The notes under the pieces are model-generated. The model was not told the DNA's origin and did not search any database. It saw only the letters and a program-made list of their open reading frames with translations. A stretch of 64,000 bases of DNA from Tuctoria greenei (taxonomy: Eukaryota; Streptophyta; Magnoliopsida; Poales; Poaceae). Where the stretch lies: contig JAYESD010000008.1 in assembly GCA_036927565.1 (NCBI GenBank), positions 126,941,498 to 127,005,497 on the forward strand, written 5' to 3'. Shown in pieces: positions 43,140 through 54,835 of the stretch; within the stretch, counting starts at the first letter, position 1; each line of letters starts with the position of its first letter. The position numbers were made by a program, and so were the translations under genes.

Positions 43140-44879
43140 CTAAGGATAAAACTTACCGAGGTGCTCGATGTTCCAAGAATTGGGAAGCGGCGTCCCATCC
43201 TCTGTTGCCAAGGGAACACACCTAGGACAGGATACTTTGATCACTCGGAAGGGACCTTCCCAACTAGGGGACAGTTTGTTCATCTCTTCACGAGTTAGTA
43301 TTCTCTGCAGCACCAGATCGCCTTCTTCAAGATGTCGGTTGCGCACATGGCGTTGGTGATAGCGCCGGAGCACCTGGCAATATCGTGCAGTCCGAACAGC
43401 TGCTTGGCACCTTCCCTTGTCGACGAGGTCAAGGTCTTCATGCCGTAGCTTATCCTGCGTGGCTTCGTCAAGGTCCAGACCCAGAGTGACCCTATGGTGA
43501 TCTCCGGAGGAAGGACCGCTTCAACTCCGTACACCAGGAAGAAGGGTGTCTCTCCAGTTGACCGGCTAGGTGTTGTCCTGCTCGCCCACAGTGCGGACAG
43601 AAGCTCCTCTATCTAGTTGGCTTCTTGTTTCTTCAGGCGCTCATAAGTGCACATCTCGAGTCCTTTCAATATTTCTGCATTTGCTCTCTCGGCTTGGCCA
43701 TTACTTGCCAGGTGAGGTACTGATGCGTAGCTGACTTGAATGCCGAGGTCTTCACAATATTCTTGGAATGCTACACTTGTGAATTGGGTTCCATTGTCAG
43801 TGATGACTCTGTTCGGAACTCCAAATCCGCTGACTATGGACATCAAGAACCTTATAGTTGATTGCTTGTTGATAGTCAAAACTGGAGTTGCTTCGTGCCA
43901 CTTGGTGAACTTGTCCATGGGTACGTACAGGAACCTGTAACCTCCAATGGCTTTTGGGAAAGGTCCCAAAATGTCCATCCCCCACACAGCAAATGGCCTT
44001 GTAGGTGGTATCATTTGCAGCGGCTGAGCCGGTGTGTGAATTTGTTTCACGTGGAACTGGCATGCTTCACATTTTTTACCAACTAAACTACATCCTGGAG
44101 AGCTGTAGGCTAGTAAAAGCCATGCCAGAAGGCTTTACCAAACAACATGCGGTAAGATGTGTGGTTCCCCATTCGCCTTTATGGACTTCTGCTAGGAGCT
44201 TGCGGCCATCTTCATGGGCAATGCACCGCATTAGGACGCCATCGGCACCACGTCGGTAGAGATCCCCTTCTACTAGCGTGTATCTTTTAGTCAATCTGAT
44301 GATCCGGTCAGCGGATGCACCGTCTTGAGGAAGGATGTTGTCTTTCATGTAGATCCGGATCTCCGAGATCCATGCATAGGAGCTAACTTGAGCCTCCGTA
44401 TTCTGCGCATTGGGTTGCTCGGAGCTTCCTGTAGCGCCTACGACCCTTGGTGAATGCCATGGTAACAGGGCCATCAGAACTGCCAGCTTTGAGGTGTTGA
44501 TGTCACCCCCTTTGCTCAGTTCGGCAGGCTGAGCTGTTGGTCTTGACAACCTCCTGATAAAAACTCTGTCGAGAGCTTGAGCTCCGGTTGAAGCCTTCGT
44601 TGAAAGTTCATCAGCTTCAGCGTTGTTGAGATGCTGGACATGGCAGAGATCCAGGACATCAAAGTCTTTCTGGAGCTTCTGGACTTCAAGGAGGTAAGCA
44701 GCGAGTTGCGGGTTGTTGCAGCTGCATTCGTTTTTGTCTTGCTTGATAATGAGTTGCAAATCACCCTTCACCAACATCTGCTTGACACCATATGATAGCG
44801 TTACCTTGAGCCTGTAGATGAGAGCTTCATACTCCTCCATGTTGTTGGTTGCCTTGAAATCAAGGTGTACCATGTACAT
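43140..44879 (-). pseudogene. Element A second RNase H-like region and integrase
   Basis: 44879-44500: FKATNNMEEYEALIYRLKV, VKGDLQLIIKQ and HLNNAEADELSTKAS, the archaeal-type RNase H domain that marks Tat elements. 44400-44090: EGDLYRRGADGVLMRCI linker. The integrase zinc finger is frameshifted near 44090. DDE core: MDILGPFPKAIGGYRFLYVP, VITDNGTQFTS (about 43790) and SNGQAERANAEILKGLE (about 43690). The C-part reads EGDLVLQRILTREEMNKLSP and ends with WNIEHLGKFYP at 43140. No chromodomain. Frames shift near 44070, 43610 and 43370. Confidence 0.85.
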
Positions 44880-45570
44880 GACCTTCTCCCTGGTCGAAGC
44901 GGGGAGAAGGATTCCAGCTCTGGCCCCCTGCTTTTCATGGAGCAGTCAAAGTAGAGAGTCTAGTGAGGCTCGGTGAAGACTGGGACCTTTGGTTCCAGTT
45001 TCTGATCACTGGGGCCCCCTGGATTTGATGAAGCAGGGGTCCATTCCGCCATGAAGTCAGCCAATACGTGACTCTTGATAGCATGTCGAGGCATGAATTC
45101 AATATTGAACTCTGCCAGCTTCGCTACCCACTTTGCAATGTTCCTAGTAGAATTGGGGTTATTCAGTATAGCACAAAGTGGATAAGAGGTTACTACTAAT
45201 ATCTTGTGGTCTTGGAAATAGTGACGTAGCTTCCTTGAGGCAATAATAACTGCATAAAGCAACATATGCACCTCAATATATCGAATCTTGGCATCGTGGA
45301 GTTCATCACTGCTGAAGTACAATAGTCGTTGGACAGTCCGGACCTTCCCAGAAGGATTCAGAGCTTCTTCTTCATCAACCCAGACCCTCCCGGAGGGGTC
45401 CAGGCCTTCTTCTTGAGCTTCCCGTGCCCGCTTGGAGGGGTCCGGAACTTGTTCTTCAGCCATGTGAACTCCCTCAGATGAGAGAGGTTGATCCTCAGGC
45501 AGCTTGCCTTGAAGATCCGTGCTTGGTAGCTGAGACCCAGACTCGGTATAGGAAGCTCCAGACCTTCTCG

Positions 45571-46168
45571 GAGGGGTCTGGGCTCCTGAACTGTAGGTGG
45601 TTCTGGTCTTTCTGCGACCAGGACCATGCTGACAACCTCTGTAGTTGCCGAAATGTAAAGCAAAAGAGGCTCACTAGGGTTCGGAGCTACCAAGATTAAT
45701 AGTGTGGTGAGGAGCTGCTTGATCTCTTGGAACGTCTTTTTTGCTTCTTCAGACCAATGGAATGGTCCGGACTTCCTCAATAATTTGAAGAAGGGAAGCG
45801 TGCGTTCTGCCAGTCTTGAGATGAACTGGCTGAGCGCAGCTAGACATCCAGTTATCTTCTGGACATCCTTGATGCGGGCTGGGGGCCGCATGTCTTCAAT
45901 AGCCTTGATCTTCACCGGGTTTGTCTCAATTCCTCGGTGGGTCACCAAGAATCCGAGGAGCTTCCCGGAGCTAACCCCGAAGACACATTTGTTCGGGTTT
46001 AGCTTGGTGCGCGTCACGTGCAGCTTGTCGATGACGGCTTGCAGGTTGTCAAGGAGTGATTCCTTGTTCTTGACCTTCACGACGATGTCATCGATGTAGA
46101 CCTCCACGAAGTCCCTAATGAGCTCTCCAAAGGTTTTGTGCATTGCTTGCACAAAAGTTGAAGCAGCT
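45571..46168 (-). repeat. RT tandem duplication, downstream copy
   Basis: Aligned with 46182-46779 at an offset of 611 bp. Shared edges: GAGGGGTCTGGGCTCCTGAA on one side and GCACAAAAGTTGAAGCAGC on the other. The copies differ by scattered substitutions, so the event is not recent. Confidence 0.85.
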
Positions 46169-46181
46169 TCGGAACCTCCCA

Positions 46182-46779
46182 GAGGGGTCTGGGCTCCTGA
46201 ACTGTAGGTGGCTCTGGTCTTTCCGCGACAAGGACCATGCTTACAACCTCCGTAGTTGCCGAAATGTAAAGCAAAAGAGGCTCACAAGGGTTTGGAGCTA
46301 CTAGGATTGGTAGTGTGGTGAGGAGCTGTTTGAGCTCTTGGAATGCCTTTTCTACTTCTTCAGGCCAATGGAATGGTCCGGACTTCCTTAATAACTTGAA
46401 GAAAGGAAGCGCCCCGTTCTGCCAGTCTTGAGATGAACTAGCTGAGCGTAGCTAGACATCCAGTTTGCTTCTGGACATCCTTGATTGGGGCTGGGGGCCG
46501 AATATCTTCAATAGCCTTGGCCTTCGCCAGATTTGCCTCAATTCCTTGGTGGGTCACCAAGAATCCGAGGAGCTTCCCGAATCTAACCATGAAGACACAT
46601 TTGTCCGGGTTTAGCTTAGTGCGCATCATGCACAACTTGTCGAAGACGGCTTGCAAATTGTTAAGGAGTGATTCCTTGTTCTTCAGCTTCACGACGATGT
46701 CATCGACGTAGACCTCCACCAAGTCCCTCATGAGTCCTCCAAATGTTTTGTGCATGGCTCGCACAAAAGTTGAAGCAGC
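46182..46779 (-). repeat. RT tandem duplication, upstream copy
   Basis: Partner of 45571-46168. The 13-bp junction TTCGGAACCTCCC lies between them. Duplication spans the RT palm, the connection and the start of RNase H. Confidence 0.85.
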
Positions 46780-47294
46780 GTTTTTGAGACCGAAAGGCAT
46801 GGCAGTATAGCAATACAACCCATATATTGTTATGAAGGAAATATGCTCTTCATCTTCCCTAGATATTTGGATCTAATGATATCCAGAATAGGCATCTAGG
46901 AAACACAATAGCTCACATCCGAAGGTGGAGTCCACTTTCTGGTCTATCGTAGGTAGTGAAAATAGATCTTTTGGACATATGCCTTATTCAAGGTGGTGTA
47001 GTCAATACACATTTGAAGTTTCCCGCCAGCCTTGTGTACAATGACTGGGTTCTTCAGCCATCATGGATGATGAACCTCCCGGATGAAACTAGCTTCGAGC
47101 AGCTTCTTGATTTCTTGTCAAATGAAGTTCTATCGCTTGACTGATTGCTTCCAAGGCTTCTGGTGTATTGGCCATGCGTCAGGATCTATCTTTAGACTGT
47201 GCTCAATCACCTCTCTAGGGATCCCAGGCATTTGTGATGGTTGCCAGGCAAACACATCAACATTTGCACGGAGGAAAGTGATGAGCGCGAGTTC

Positions 47295-48145
47295 TTATTT
47301 GTTGTCGAGTCCTCTTGATATACGGGTAGTCTGGGCAGCGTCGGAACCAATTTGGACGACTTTGACGGGGATGTCGGTGTCTCTACATGGTTGCACGCGT
47401 GTTGTAGAGGTTGAGCCTCGATGATGATTGCTCGGAGGATGAGCATCTAGCTCATTGCGGGATGCTTCCTCCTGCGCTATTGTAGGCGCGTGGAGTTCTT
47501 CCAGCGCAGTAACTCCTGCAGTGCGATCCCCGCGTATCTGGAGAACGCTTGATGGTTTTGGCATCTTCAACATTAGGTAGCCATAGTGGGTTGCAGCCAT
47601 GAACCTATACAGGGCAGGCTTGCCGAGGATGGCCTTGAAGGGTAAGCTGATATGCGCCACATCGAAGGCCAATTTCTCGGTCCTGTAATTCTCCTGAGTC
47701 CCGAAGGTTACTGGGAGAGTAATCAAACCGATAGGATTGATGTTCCTCGGACCTACCCTAGAGAAAAGACGTGAGGGGCGAAGGTCCAAGAGTCGGAGCT
47801 GGATCTTCACGAATGCTTCATAGCTGATAAGGTTAAGTGCTGACCCGCCATCCACCAAGACATGGTAGAGCTGGACATTGTTGATAGTAGGATACACCAT
47901 CAACGACAGTTGACCAGCTCCAATCATGTTTCTTGGGCAGTCTGTAGCGGCGAAAGTAATGGGAGTGTCCATCCACTTACGATGGGGTTCTGCCTTGGCG
48001 GTAGGAGTTGTGGCAGCCATCCCCGATGCATAGTCTTGAGGACGCGATAGGAGGTGATATCCCAGGACCCTCCATAAATGGTATTGAGGGTCTTCCAATG
48101 TTCGTTGTCAGAGATGTCAGAATCATCGTCGACTGTGTTGTACAC
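47295..48145 (-). pseudogene. Element A protease region
   Basis: Aspartic protease with LYHVLVDGGSALNLISYEAF (about 47890-47830; Asp-Gly-Gly in place of the usual Asp-Ser/Thr-Gly, as is common in Tat elements) and the downstream FGTQENYRTEKLAFDV and LPFKAILGKPALYRFMA flap and core. It starts in the frame of NTIYGGSWDITSYRVLK and ends at 47295. The linker to RT (47290-47150) is in another frame. Confidence 0.82.
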
Positions 48146-48289
48146 ATCCTTCAGGACCTTTTTGGGGTCCTGGAATCCAAGCTCCAGATCAGCCGGAGCT
48201 TCGTCGACTTTCTATTTTCCTTCACGGTAGCGGAAAGGAGCTTCTTTTCGGCGCTTGTTGAAGCGCTCGACAAGGTTTTGGACCTCCCG

Positions 48290-49702
48290 ACAATCTTCAA
48301 GATTGTGGGTGTTCATTTTGTGGATCGGACACCACATCTTTGGACCGCCGCCGACTTCAGACGAAAGTCAAGGTCACTTTTCGGAGCATGGCCCCCGGCC
48401 ACCCGGAGCTGTAGCTGCTGCAATAGTAGGCGTGCCGGCCGATGAGTTCTTCTTGCCGTTGGACATTTTCTTCTTTTCTCCACTACTGGAGGTAGTGGCT
48501 TCAGCTTTGAAGGACTTTTTATTAGCCTCCGAAGCTGGCTTGGAGTGCATTTCACGGCCCTCTGCAGCCCTGGCACATTTGTCGGCCAGGCAGAAGAGTT
48601 ATGTGACACTGGTGACTTCTTTTGTCGCCAGCTTCTCCAACATCTTCTTGTCTCGGACGCCCTGATGAAATTCTACAACAACAGAAGCATTGGAGGTAGA
48701 AGGAATGGTGTTCCGTATCTGGGAGAAACGTTGGATGAATAATCGCAGCGACTCCCCCGATTTCTATTGTACAGCGAACAAATTCAGTTCTGTGCGAGGT
48801 CGGGTGTAGGAACTCCTAAAGTTGGCGGTGAACTGTTGGCATAACTCCGCCCAACTGTTGATGGAGTCAGGTGGGAGACTCATGAACCATGACCTAACTA
48901 TCCCAGTCTGAGCCACAGGAAAATAGTTGGCTATCACAGCCTCATTGCCCCCCACCGCGAGAATGGCGGTGGAGTAAATTTGGAGGAACTCGACGGGATT
49001 GACAGCCCCGTCGTATTTCTCTAGCAAATGAGGCCAGAACTTCTACGGACATCGGACCATGCAAAGGTGCATGGCCAGGGCCGAACAGCCGCTCCCTACT
49101 CCTAAAGGAGAAGGGTTTTCCCGAGCCTCTAGTCTTTCGCGAGCGCGCTCGATGTTGACGCGGCTGTCCTACTGCTTGTAACGGCAGTTAAGCTCTGACC
49201 GCAGATCATGCATCGAGAGTCTCGATGTAGTATGAGTGTGACGTGCCCCAGAAGGCAACGACGTCACTTGTTGAGACACAACACGTCTCCTATGCTGTGA
49301 AACTTTAGGACCAAGTCTACCAGACAAGGTCCTCCCCTGTGAAGTCCCCTACCCAGCAGGGGGCGGGCCTTGGCTATTAATGGCATTAGCTGCGGCTACA
49401 ACCAAATGTTCGACATCAGTACGCCATTGTTGCTTGGCTGCCAGAGGAGCTCCAGTCACTGGAGGACGCTGGAGCAGAGTACGCGCAGCAATTAGCGTGT
49501 TCTCCGAGTTGTTTGTCGATGCAGTCACTGACACGAGGGCACCATCCTGTTGTCCGGCATTGGCTGCCAGAGCAGGTGGTGGTGGTGGTGCAGCAACACC
49601 CGCCGGAACAACAGTGCCAGCTAGCTGTTGATCATTGGAGGGATTTCCTCCATCAAGCTGTCCGGCGTTGCCGTTGGACAATGCTACCGCATAGTTCACC
49701 AT
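48290..49702 (-). pseudogene. Element A gag
   Basis: ATG at 49702 (MVNYAVALSNGNAGQ). Ala/Pro-rich N-part with HLVVAAANAINSQGPPP. Gag domain 49027-48764: EKYDGAVNPVEFLQIYSTAI, RSWFMSLPPDSINSWAELCQ, FTANFRSSYTRPRTELNLF. Zinc-binding motif at about 48330-48285: WCPIHKMNTHNLEDC (CX2HX4HX4C). Stops or frame breaks near 49350, 48764 and 48610. The same gag domain is present in element H (51095-51403). Confidence 0.82.
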
Positions 49703-49715
49703 CTCGAAATCTCAA

Positions 49716-49739
49716 GGAGCCCCTTCCTAGTGCGCCAAA
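49716..49739 (-). other. Primer-site region of element A
   Basis: Element orientation: TTTGGCGCACTAGGAAGGGG directly after the 5' LTR end, related to TTTGGTTCACCAGGTAGGGG in element H. The tRNA identity is not resolved here. Confidence 0.6.
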
Positions 49740-50569
49740 TGTTGAAATGTGCGATCGACACTTCCCCTGGTACTACTAGATTGCAGTCCGCAGAGGTTCG
49801 TGATTGGTTGGGACGCGCGTGAGAACAAGATAGTGACACAAGAGATTTTACGTGGTTCAGGCCGCCTGAGCATAATACCCTACTCCACGGGTGGTTGTTG
49901 TATGTATGAGTATGTGTGTGTGAGCGATTGATCGGGCCTCCCTTTGTATCTTGCGGCACAACCCTTTTATAGTCCAAGGATTGGCCGTTACATTACCAGC
50001 ATGGCCCGACATGTGGCCCCAACGATGTTTTAATTACCTAATACACGATATGTATGTATCAAGCACATTTAACTGTGATAACATGCCTTAATAGCGGTGT
50101 TTCCGGTACTAAGGTCATCTGATCGTGTGTCATTGTCATGGCATTAATCACACGTAATCAGGTCTTGTAACGGTAGCTTTAACTGTCCCTTGAATGTACA
50201 TGCCGTTGGAGATCTGTCTGTCTTCCCGTTGCTGGCTTAGGTTTGGAGGCTCGACACATGGCAGCTCCGGATCTTCCCTCTGTTGGGAGGTGGGTCCAGA
50301 GCCATTGTACACATGGCAGCACTGGAGCTTCCCTCTATTGGGGGTTAGGTCCGAGGACACTGGACCCGTGGCACGACCAGAGCTTTCCTATACAAGGAGT
50401 TAGGTCCGGCCTTGTTTTACACGTGGTAGTGCCGGAGCTACCCTAATGAGGGAGGCGAGTCCAATGTTGCGGGACACGTGGAGCCTTCGGAGGTCTTCAA
50501 CTCAGACAGGTGGAACTTCGTGGCTTTTCTTGCAGTATCGTGGGGTACCCGGTACGCATGGTACTGACA
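49740..50569 (-). repeat. 5' LTR of element A (830 bp)
   Basis: Plus-strand reading TGTTGAAATGTGCG to GTACTGACA, aligned with 36914-37745 along its full length with scattered substitutions. TATA (ACTATAAAAGGG in element orientation) at about 49965-49976. 55-bp U3 repeats at 50260-50480. Confidence 0.88.
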
Positions 50570-51750
50570 GCAGCCATCAACTCTCCCACCAAAGGGAGAC
50601 ATCATGTGTCGCTAACGCGCACGCTGTCCATTGACCATCGCACTGCTGACTCCAGATCTACCAGGCCTACCAGTGCTGGCAAGATCGCCACGGAGGACCT
50701 GAGGGCTGAGCTTTACCATCGACAAGCTCAGTTGCATGGCCGCATCATCATCGAGTGGCAGTGGGAGAGACGGCACAACCTTGACTCCGAGTACGAACCT
50801 CGAGGGTCTGAGCAGGAGGAGTCCTCCGTCTGAGGAGCACCTCAGGTAAACCCTACACAGTCGACTTCAAACCAGGACTACGTTGGGTCGACTGCACCCC
50901 TACACTGCCTTGTACACCAGGTGCCGCAACAATACTTGCCACAACAGCAGGCCCCACAACAACCACACGTGGCACAGCAAACCCCCCTGGCATATGTTGT
51001 CCCATACGCCTCTCTGGTGAAGCCCGTCGGAGGGTGCATTACCTTGGCACCATACTTTTGACTGGCGACATGGCCGCACAAGTTTCGGCAACACATGCCG
51101 AAATGGTTTGATGGGAGCGTCAACCCAACAGAGTTCCTGCAGATCTACACCACAATGCTTCTTGCTACAGGAGCAGATGAGCCCGTCTTGCCAAACTACT
51201 TCCCTGTCGCCCTTATCGACTCAACCCGGTCATGGCTGATGAACCCGCCCAAGGGGTCCATAACCTCTTGGGATGAGCTCTACCAAAAGTTCACAACGAA
51301 CTTCGGCAACTCCTACACGCGCCCCAGCACCGAGCTCGACCTCCACGCCGTGCGCCAGCAACCCAAGGAGACGCTGAGATCATTCATCCAGCGCTTCTCC
51401 TAGTTACGCAACTCCACCTCCAACATCACGAATGCTTTTGTCATACTAGCATTCCAACAAGGAGTGCGTGACCGAAGATGCTCGAGAAGCTAGCCACGCA
51501 CAACGTGCAAGATGTCTTCAAGCTCTTCTCCATCGCCGACCGGTGTGCACGCGCGGCCGAGGGGCGTGAGTGGCACACCCAGGCCGCCACCGGAGTGGGC
51601 GGAGTCGGCCATACCGGCGACAGTGTCGTTACCCCGGGTAGCGGCAAAAAGAAGAACCAGGGCAGCAGCCTGAACAAGCCGCTGCATGGGTCTCCCATCG
51701 CCGCAGCAGCAGGGACCGGAGGAGGAAGACCCCCACGCTCCGACAATCGC
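50570..51750 (+). pseudogene. gag of element H (after the element A insertion)
   Basis: 50574-50833 encodes a charged leader (TADSRSTRPTSAGKIATEDL). Gag domain 51095-51403: PKWFDGSVNPTEFLQIYTTM, SWLMNPPKGSITSWDELYQK, FTTNFGNSYTRPSTELDLHA, KETLRSFIQRFS followed by a stop at 51403. It continues past a frame break at about 51475 (EKLATHNVQDVFKLFSIADR) to a basic GKKKNQGSS region. It ends where an A-type LTR remnant starts at 51751. Confidence 0.8.
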
Positions 51751-52119
51751 TGTCGAAGTGTGCGATCGACACTTCCCCCGGTACTACTAAAGTGTAGTCC
51801 GCGGAGATTTGTATTCGGTTGGGGCACGCGTAAGATTATGAACAAGATAGTGAGACAATAGATTTTTACGTGGTTCGGGCCGCCTGAGCGTAATACCTAC
51901 TCCATGGGGTGGTTGCTGATTGTATGAGTGTGTGTATGCTTGTGTGCATGTGAGCTTGGTTCCCTTTGTTCATGCGACCCAGTCCTTTTATAGTCCAAGG
52001 ACTGGTCATTACAATGTAAGCCTGGCCTGACAGGTGGCCCCGACGGTATTCAATTACCTATACACGATCTGCATGTATTAATTGTAATTAACAGGGTGAT
52101 AACATGCCTTAATAGCGAC
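51751..52119 (-). repeat. Truncated Tat LTR remnant 1
   Basis: Plus-strand reading TGTCGAAGTGTGCGATCG..., with CCTACTCCATGGG and CCTTTTATAGTCC, ending abruptly at CCTTAATAGCGAC. It contains only the U5/R and lower U3 part of the LTR of element A's family; the 55-bp repeats are missing. Confidence 0.75.
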
Positions 52120-52276
52120 TGTCGAAGAGTACGAATGACACTTCCCCCGGTACTACTAAATTGTAGCCCGTGGAGGTTCTTGTATCGGTTTGGGCGCTAG
52201 GAGATCTTAGACAAGATGATGACACATATGATTTACGTGGTTCGGGCCGCCTGTGCATAATACCCTACTCCACGGG
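52120..52276 (-). repeat. Truncated Tat LTR remnant 2
   Basis: Starts TGTCGAAGAGTACGAATG and breaks off at ACCCTACTCCACGGG, where a pol fragment (GTCGACACCGACGAACTC) begins. Only the U5/R part of the LTR remains. Confidence 0.75.
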
Positions 52277-52278
52277 AT

Positions 52279-53762
52279 GTCGACACCGACGAACTCTTGA
52301 TGAAGGCTTCAATCGGAGCTCCGGCTTCCAATGGAATCTTCGTCCGGAGGTTATCAAGACCAACAAATTAGTCTGCCGAGCTGAGCAAAGGGCGCACCAC
52401 TAGCACCTCGAAGCTGGCGGTCCCGGTGGCCCTGTTACCATGGCGTCCACCAAGGGTCGTAGGTGTTGTCGGAAGCTCCGAGCAACCTAGTACGCAAGAC
52501 TCAGAAGCTCAAGTTAGCTCTCATGCATGGATCTCAGAGATTCGGAGCTACTTGAAAGACAACATCCTTCCTATAGATGGTCAATCCGCTGACTGGATCG
52601 TCAGATTGGCTAAAAGATACACACTGGTAGAAGTGGATCTCTACTGGCGCAGTGCCAACGGCATCCTAATGTGGTGCATTGCAAGGGAAGAAGGCCACGA
52701 GCTCCTCGCAGAGATCCTTGGAGGCGAGTGTGGAAACCACGCGTCTTCCCGCACACTGGTCAGCAAAGCCATTCGACATGGCTTCTACTGGCCTACAACA
52801 CTCCAAGATACAGTGGAGTTGGTGAAAAAGTGTGAAGCTTGCCAGTTCCATGCAAAACAAATTCACACACCAGCTCAATCACTGCAAATGATACCTCCTA
52901 CATGGCCATTCACTGTGTGGGACATGGACATTTTGGGACCTTTCCCAAAAGCCGTCAGAGGTTACAGGTTCCTATATGTCGCCATCGACAAGTTCACAAA
53001 GAGGCCGAAAGCTACTCTAGTTGTGACAATCAACAAGCAATCAGCTGTCAAGTTCTTGAAGTCCATTGTATGCAGATTTGGAGTTCCAAACAAAGTCATA
53101 ACTGACAATGGAACCCAATTTACAAGTGCTGCATTTCAAGAATATTGCGAAGACCTCAGCATTCAAGTCAGCTGCGCCTCAGTAGCTCACCCAACAAGCA
53201 ATGGCCAAGCTGAGAGAGCAAATGCAGAAATCTTAAAAGGACTCAAGACGCGCATATATGAGCGCCTGAAAAAGCATGGAGCCAACTGGATAGAAGAGCT
53301 TCCGTCTGCACTGCGGGCAAGCAGGACTACACCTAACCTGTCAACTAGAGAGACACCCTTCTTCTTGGGGTACGGAGCTGAAGCAGTCCTTCCTCCAGAG
53401 ATCACCATGGGGTCGCACCGGGTCCGGACCTTTGACGAAGCCGCGCAGGACCAGCTCGGGCGTGAAGACCTTGACCTCATCGAAGAGGGAAGGTGCCAAG
53501 CAGCTATCCAGAATGCACGCTATCGCCAAGCGCTCCAGCACTATCAGCAAAGGCATGTGCACAACCAACATCTCAAAGAAGGCAATCTAGTGTTGTAGAA
53601 AATAATAAATCGCGAAGGGATGAACAAACTTTCCCCCAGCTAGGAAGGTCCCTTCTGTGTGATCAAAGTATCACGTCCCAGATGCGTTTGCTTGGCAACT
53701 GAGGATGGGACTCCGCTTCCTAATCCTTGGAACATCGAGCACCTCCGTAAGTTTCATGCTTA
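52279..53762 (+). pseudogene. Element B integrase (with end of the second RNase H region)
   Basis: DELLMKASIGAPASNG then VRRLSRPTN and a stop at 52370. The main frame 52426-53598 (390 aa) is the longest clean ORF in the window: RYTLVEVDLYWRSANGILMW, zinc finger HASSRTLVSKAIRHGFYWP with KKCEACQFH, and DDE core MDILGPFPKAVRGYRF (52930), VITDNGTQFTSAAF (53096), TSNGQAERANAEILKGL (53190). C-part FFLGYGAEAVLPPEITMGSH. TAG at 53596 after EGNLVL, then a further stop (53641) and WNIEHLRKFHA. The catalytic residues are intact. Confidence 0.88.
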
Positions 53763-54489
53763 GAATCACGGAGGTGAGTCTTTAATTACACACAATGTAT
53801 GTTATAGAGTCAATATATAGAGACGGGTAGGTCCTCCGGGAAAACATCCAGACACCTCCAGGACGGTCCGGGAAGTTCAAGCAACACTTGACACAGTCAC
53901 GGCAATAGAAGTGTAGCTGCCTACCCTTGGCTAGTACAAGATGTATAGCACACTTAGCCTGGTCATGTACCCTAAGTGTGTCCTTGTCTCCCCTGTAATC
54001 CCGACCTATAATGAAAGACACTGTTGTGTGAAAACAGACTCCATGTGCATTTATTTTTGTACAAGGCTCGATCTTTTGAATTATTACTTTTATCTTTCTT
54101 GTTCATAATGAAGTTGTGCAATTCTTTTTATGTTTTAGTCCAAGTTATTCATATGTGTTATAAGTTATATTGTTGGTCTCTTTGGATCTTAACATTGCTC
54201 CATAGTCTACTTGCCTGAACGCCAAGGCAACATAGGTTCATAGTGTGCTATTGACTTAGCCTGGTCCTGCACCCTAAGTACGCCACTCTACCTATATCCT
54301 GGCAGGCTGGTGTAGGCTGAGTACTAAGAAAGCATGGGGATCTGGAAAGATTACATCAATATGCTTATTATCATATCGAATTTCTTCGAATCTAAAACTC
54401 TAATAAGAACAATAAGTCACAAACAATTTATAGATAAGAGGATGAGTTTTACTCTTTTTCTTGTCTTTAATGTACAGGAAAAACAAAAA
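53763..54489. other. Non-coding spacer of element B
   Basis: Counterpart of 42401-43139 in element A. Mostly AT-rich, with no recognisable coding sequence. Confidence 0.5.
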
Positions 54490-54835
54490 ACCCAATGATG
54501 GTGGACGATGCCGGAGCTATTAAGCTCCGAAAACCTCCAAGGGGGCCCGCCATCAATGTTTTTGGACGTTGAAAGTGGGTGCCACCAGAGCTAACAAGCT
54601 CCGGCAACACCCATGGGGTTAGATGTTGAAGTAAAGTATAATTGAAATGAAGATGGAATAACCACCCAGGGGGCCCACCGTCAACATTATACGCATTGTC
54701 AGTGGGTGTCGTCGGACCTACCAAGCTCCGACAACTCGAGGGGGCCGACCGTCGATGTTCTACGTGTTGACAGTGGGTGTCGTTGGACCTACCAAGCTTC
54801 GAGAACCCCAAGGGGCCCGCCGTCGATGCTACAAA
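54490..54835. repeat. About 72-bp tandem repeat of element B
   Basis: Units with GGGGGCCCGCCGTC, GTGTTGACAGTGGGTG, CGTCGGACCTACCAAGCTCC, GACAACTC, about four to five copies. Same family as 41920-42400 but with fewer copies and lower regularity. Confidence 0.7.

Larger units (their letters stand above)
44960..47144 (-). pseudogene. Element A reverse transcriptase and RNase H with internal duplication
   Basis: RT start is visible near 47144-46830 in broken frames; then CYTAMPFGLKNAASTFVRAM, catalytic VEVYVDDIVVK (about 46700), and the RNase H connection KLLGFLVTHQGIE. The block is followed by a second copy containing VEVYIDDIVVK (about 46090) and continuing to KLLRKSGPFHWSEEAKKTF and LLLYISATTEVVSMVLVAER. 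RNase H: VQRLLYFSSDELHDAKIRYI (45340) and RKLRHYFQDHKILVVTSYPL, with an acidic/Pro linker repeating LDPSGRVW and LNPSGKVR. Two copies of the polymerase active site in one gene cannot be a normal product. Confidence 0.82.
36914..50569 (-). mobile_element. Tat-lineage Gypsy element A, near full length, minus strand
   Basis: 13.7 kb. LTRs 36914-37745 (3' for the element) and 49740-50569 (5'), TG...CA ends, TSD GCGGC/GCAGC. On the minus strand: primer site, gag, protease, RT, RNase H, a second (archaeal-type) RNase H-like region and integrase, without chromodomain. Then a 72-bp tandem repeat and an antisense ORF on the plus strand, then the polypurine tract. This layout fits the Tat/Retand group. 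Reading frames contain several stops and one internal duplication in RT. Confidence 0.85.
35406..51750 (+). mobile_element. Tat-type Gypsy element H (plus strand), gutted by insertion of element A
   Basis: 5' LTR 35406-36563, primer-site-like TTTGGTTCACCAGGTAGGGG, then internal DNA to 36913. Element A (36914-50569) follows, and the H gag region resumes at 50570-51750 in the same orientation. The bases at the two A edges are GCGGC and GCAGC, a 5-bp TSD with one change. No H pol or 3' LTR is recognisable after 51750, where A-type LTR remnants begin. The exact LTR start is uncertain because the Copia TSD lies 3 bases upstream. Confidence 0.65.

Noticed and set aside
52426..53598. 390-aa intact ORF as a domesticated integrase gene
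   Set aside because: It is the undamaged middle of a Tat pol remnant; flanking stops, missing start context and element-specific neighbours argue for a remnant, although a dN/dS test would be decisive.
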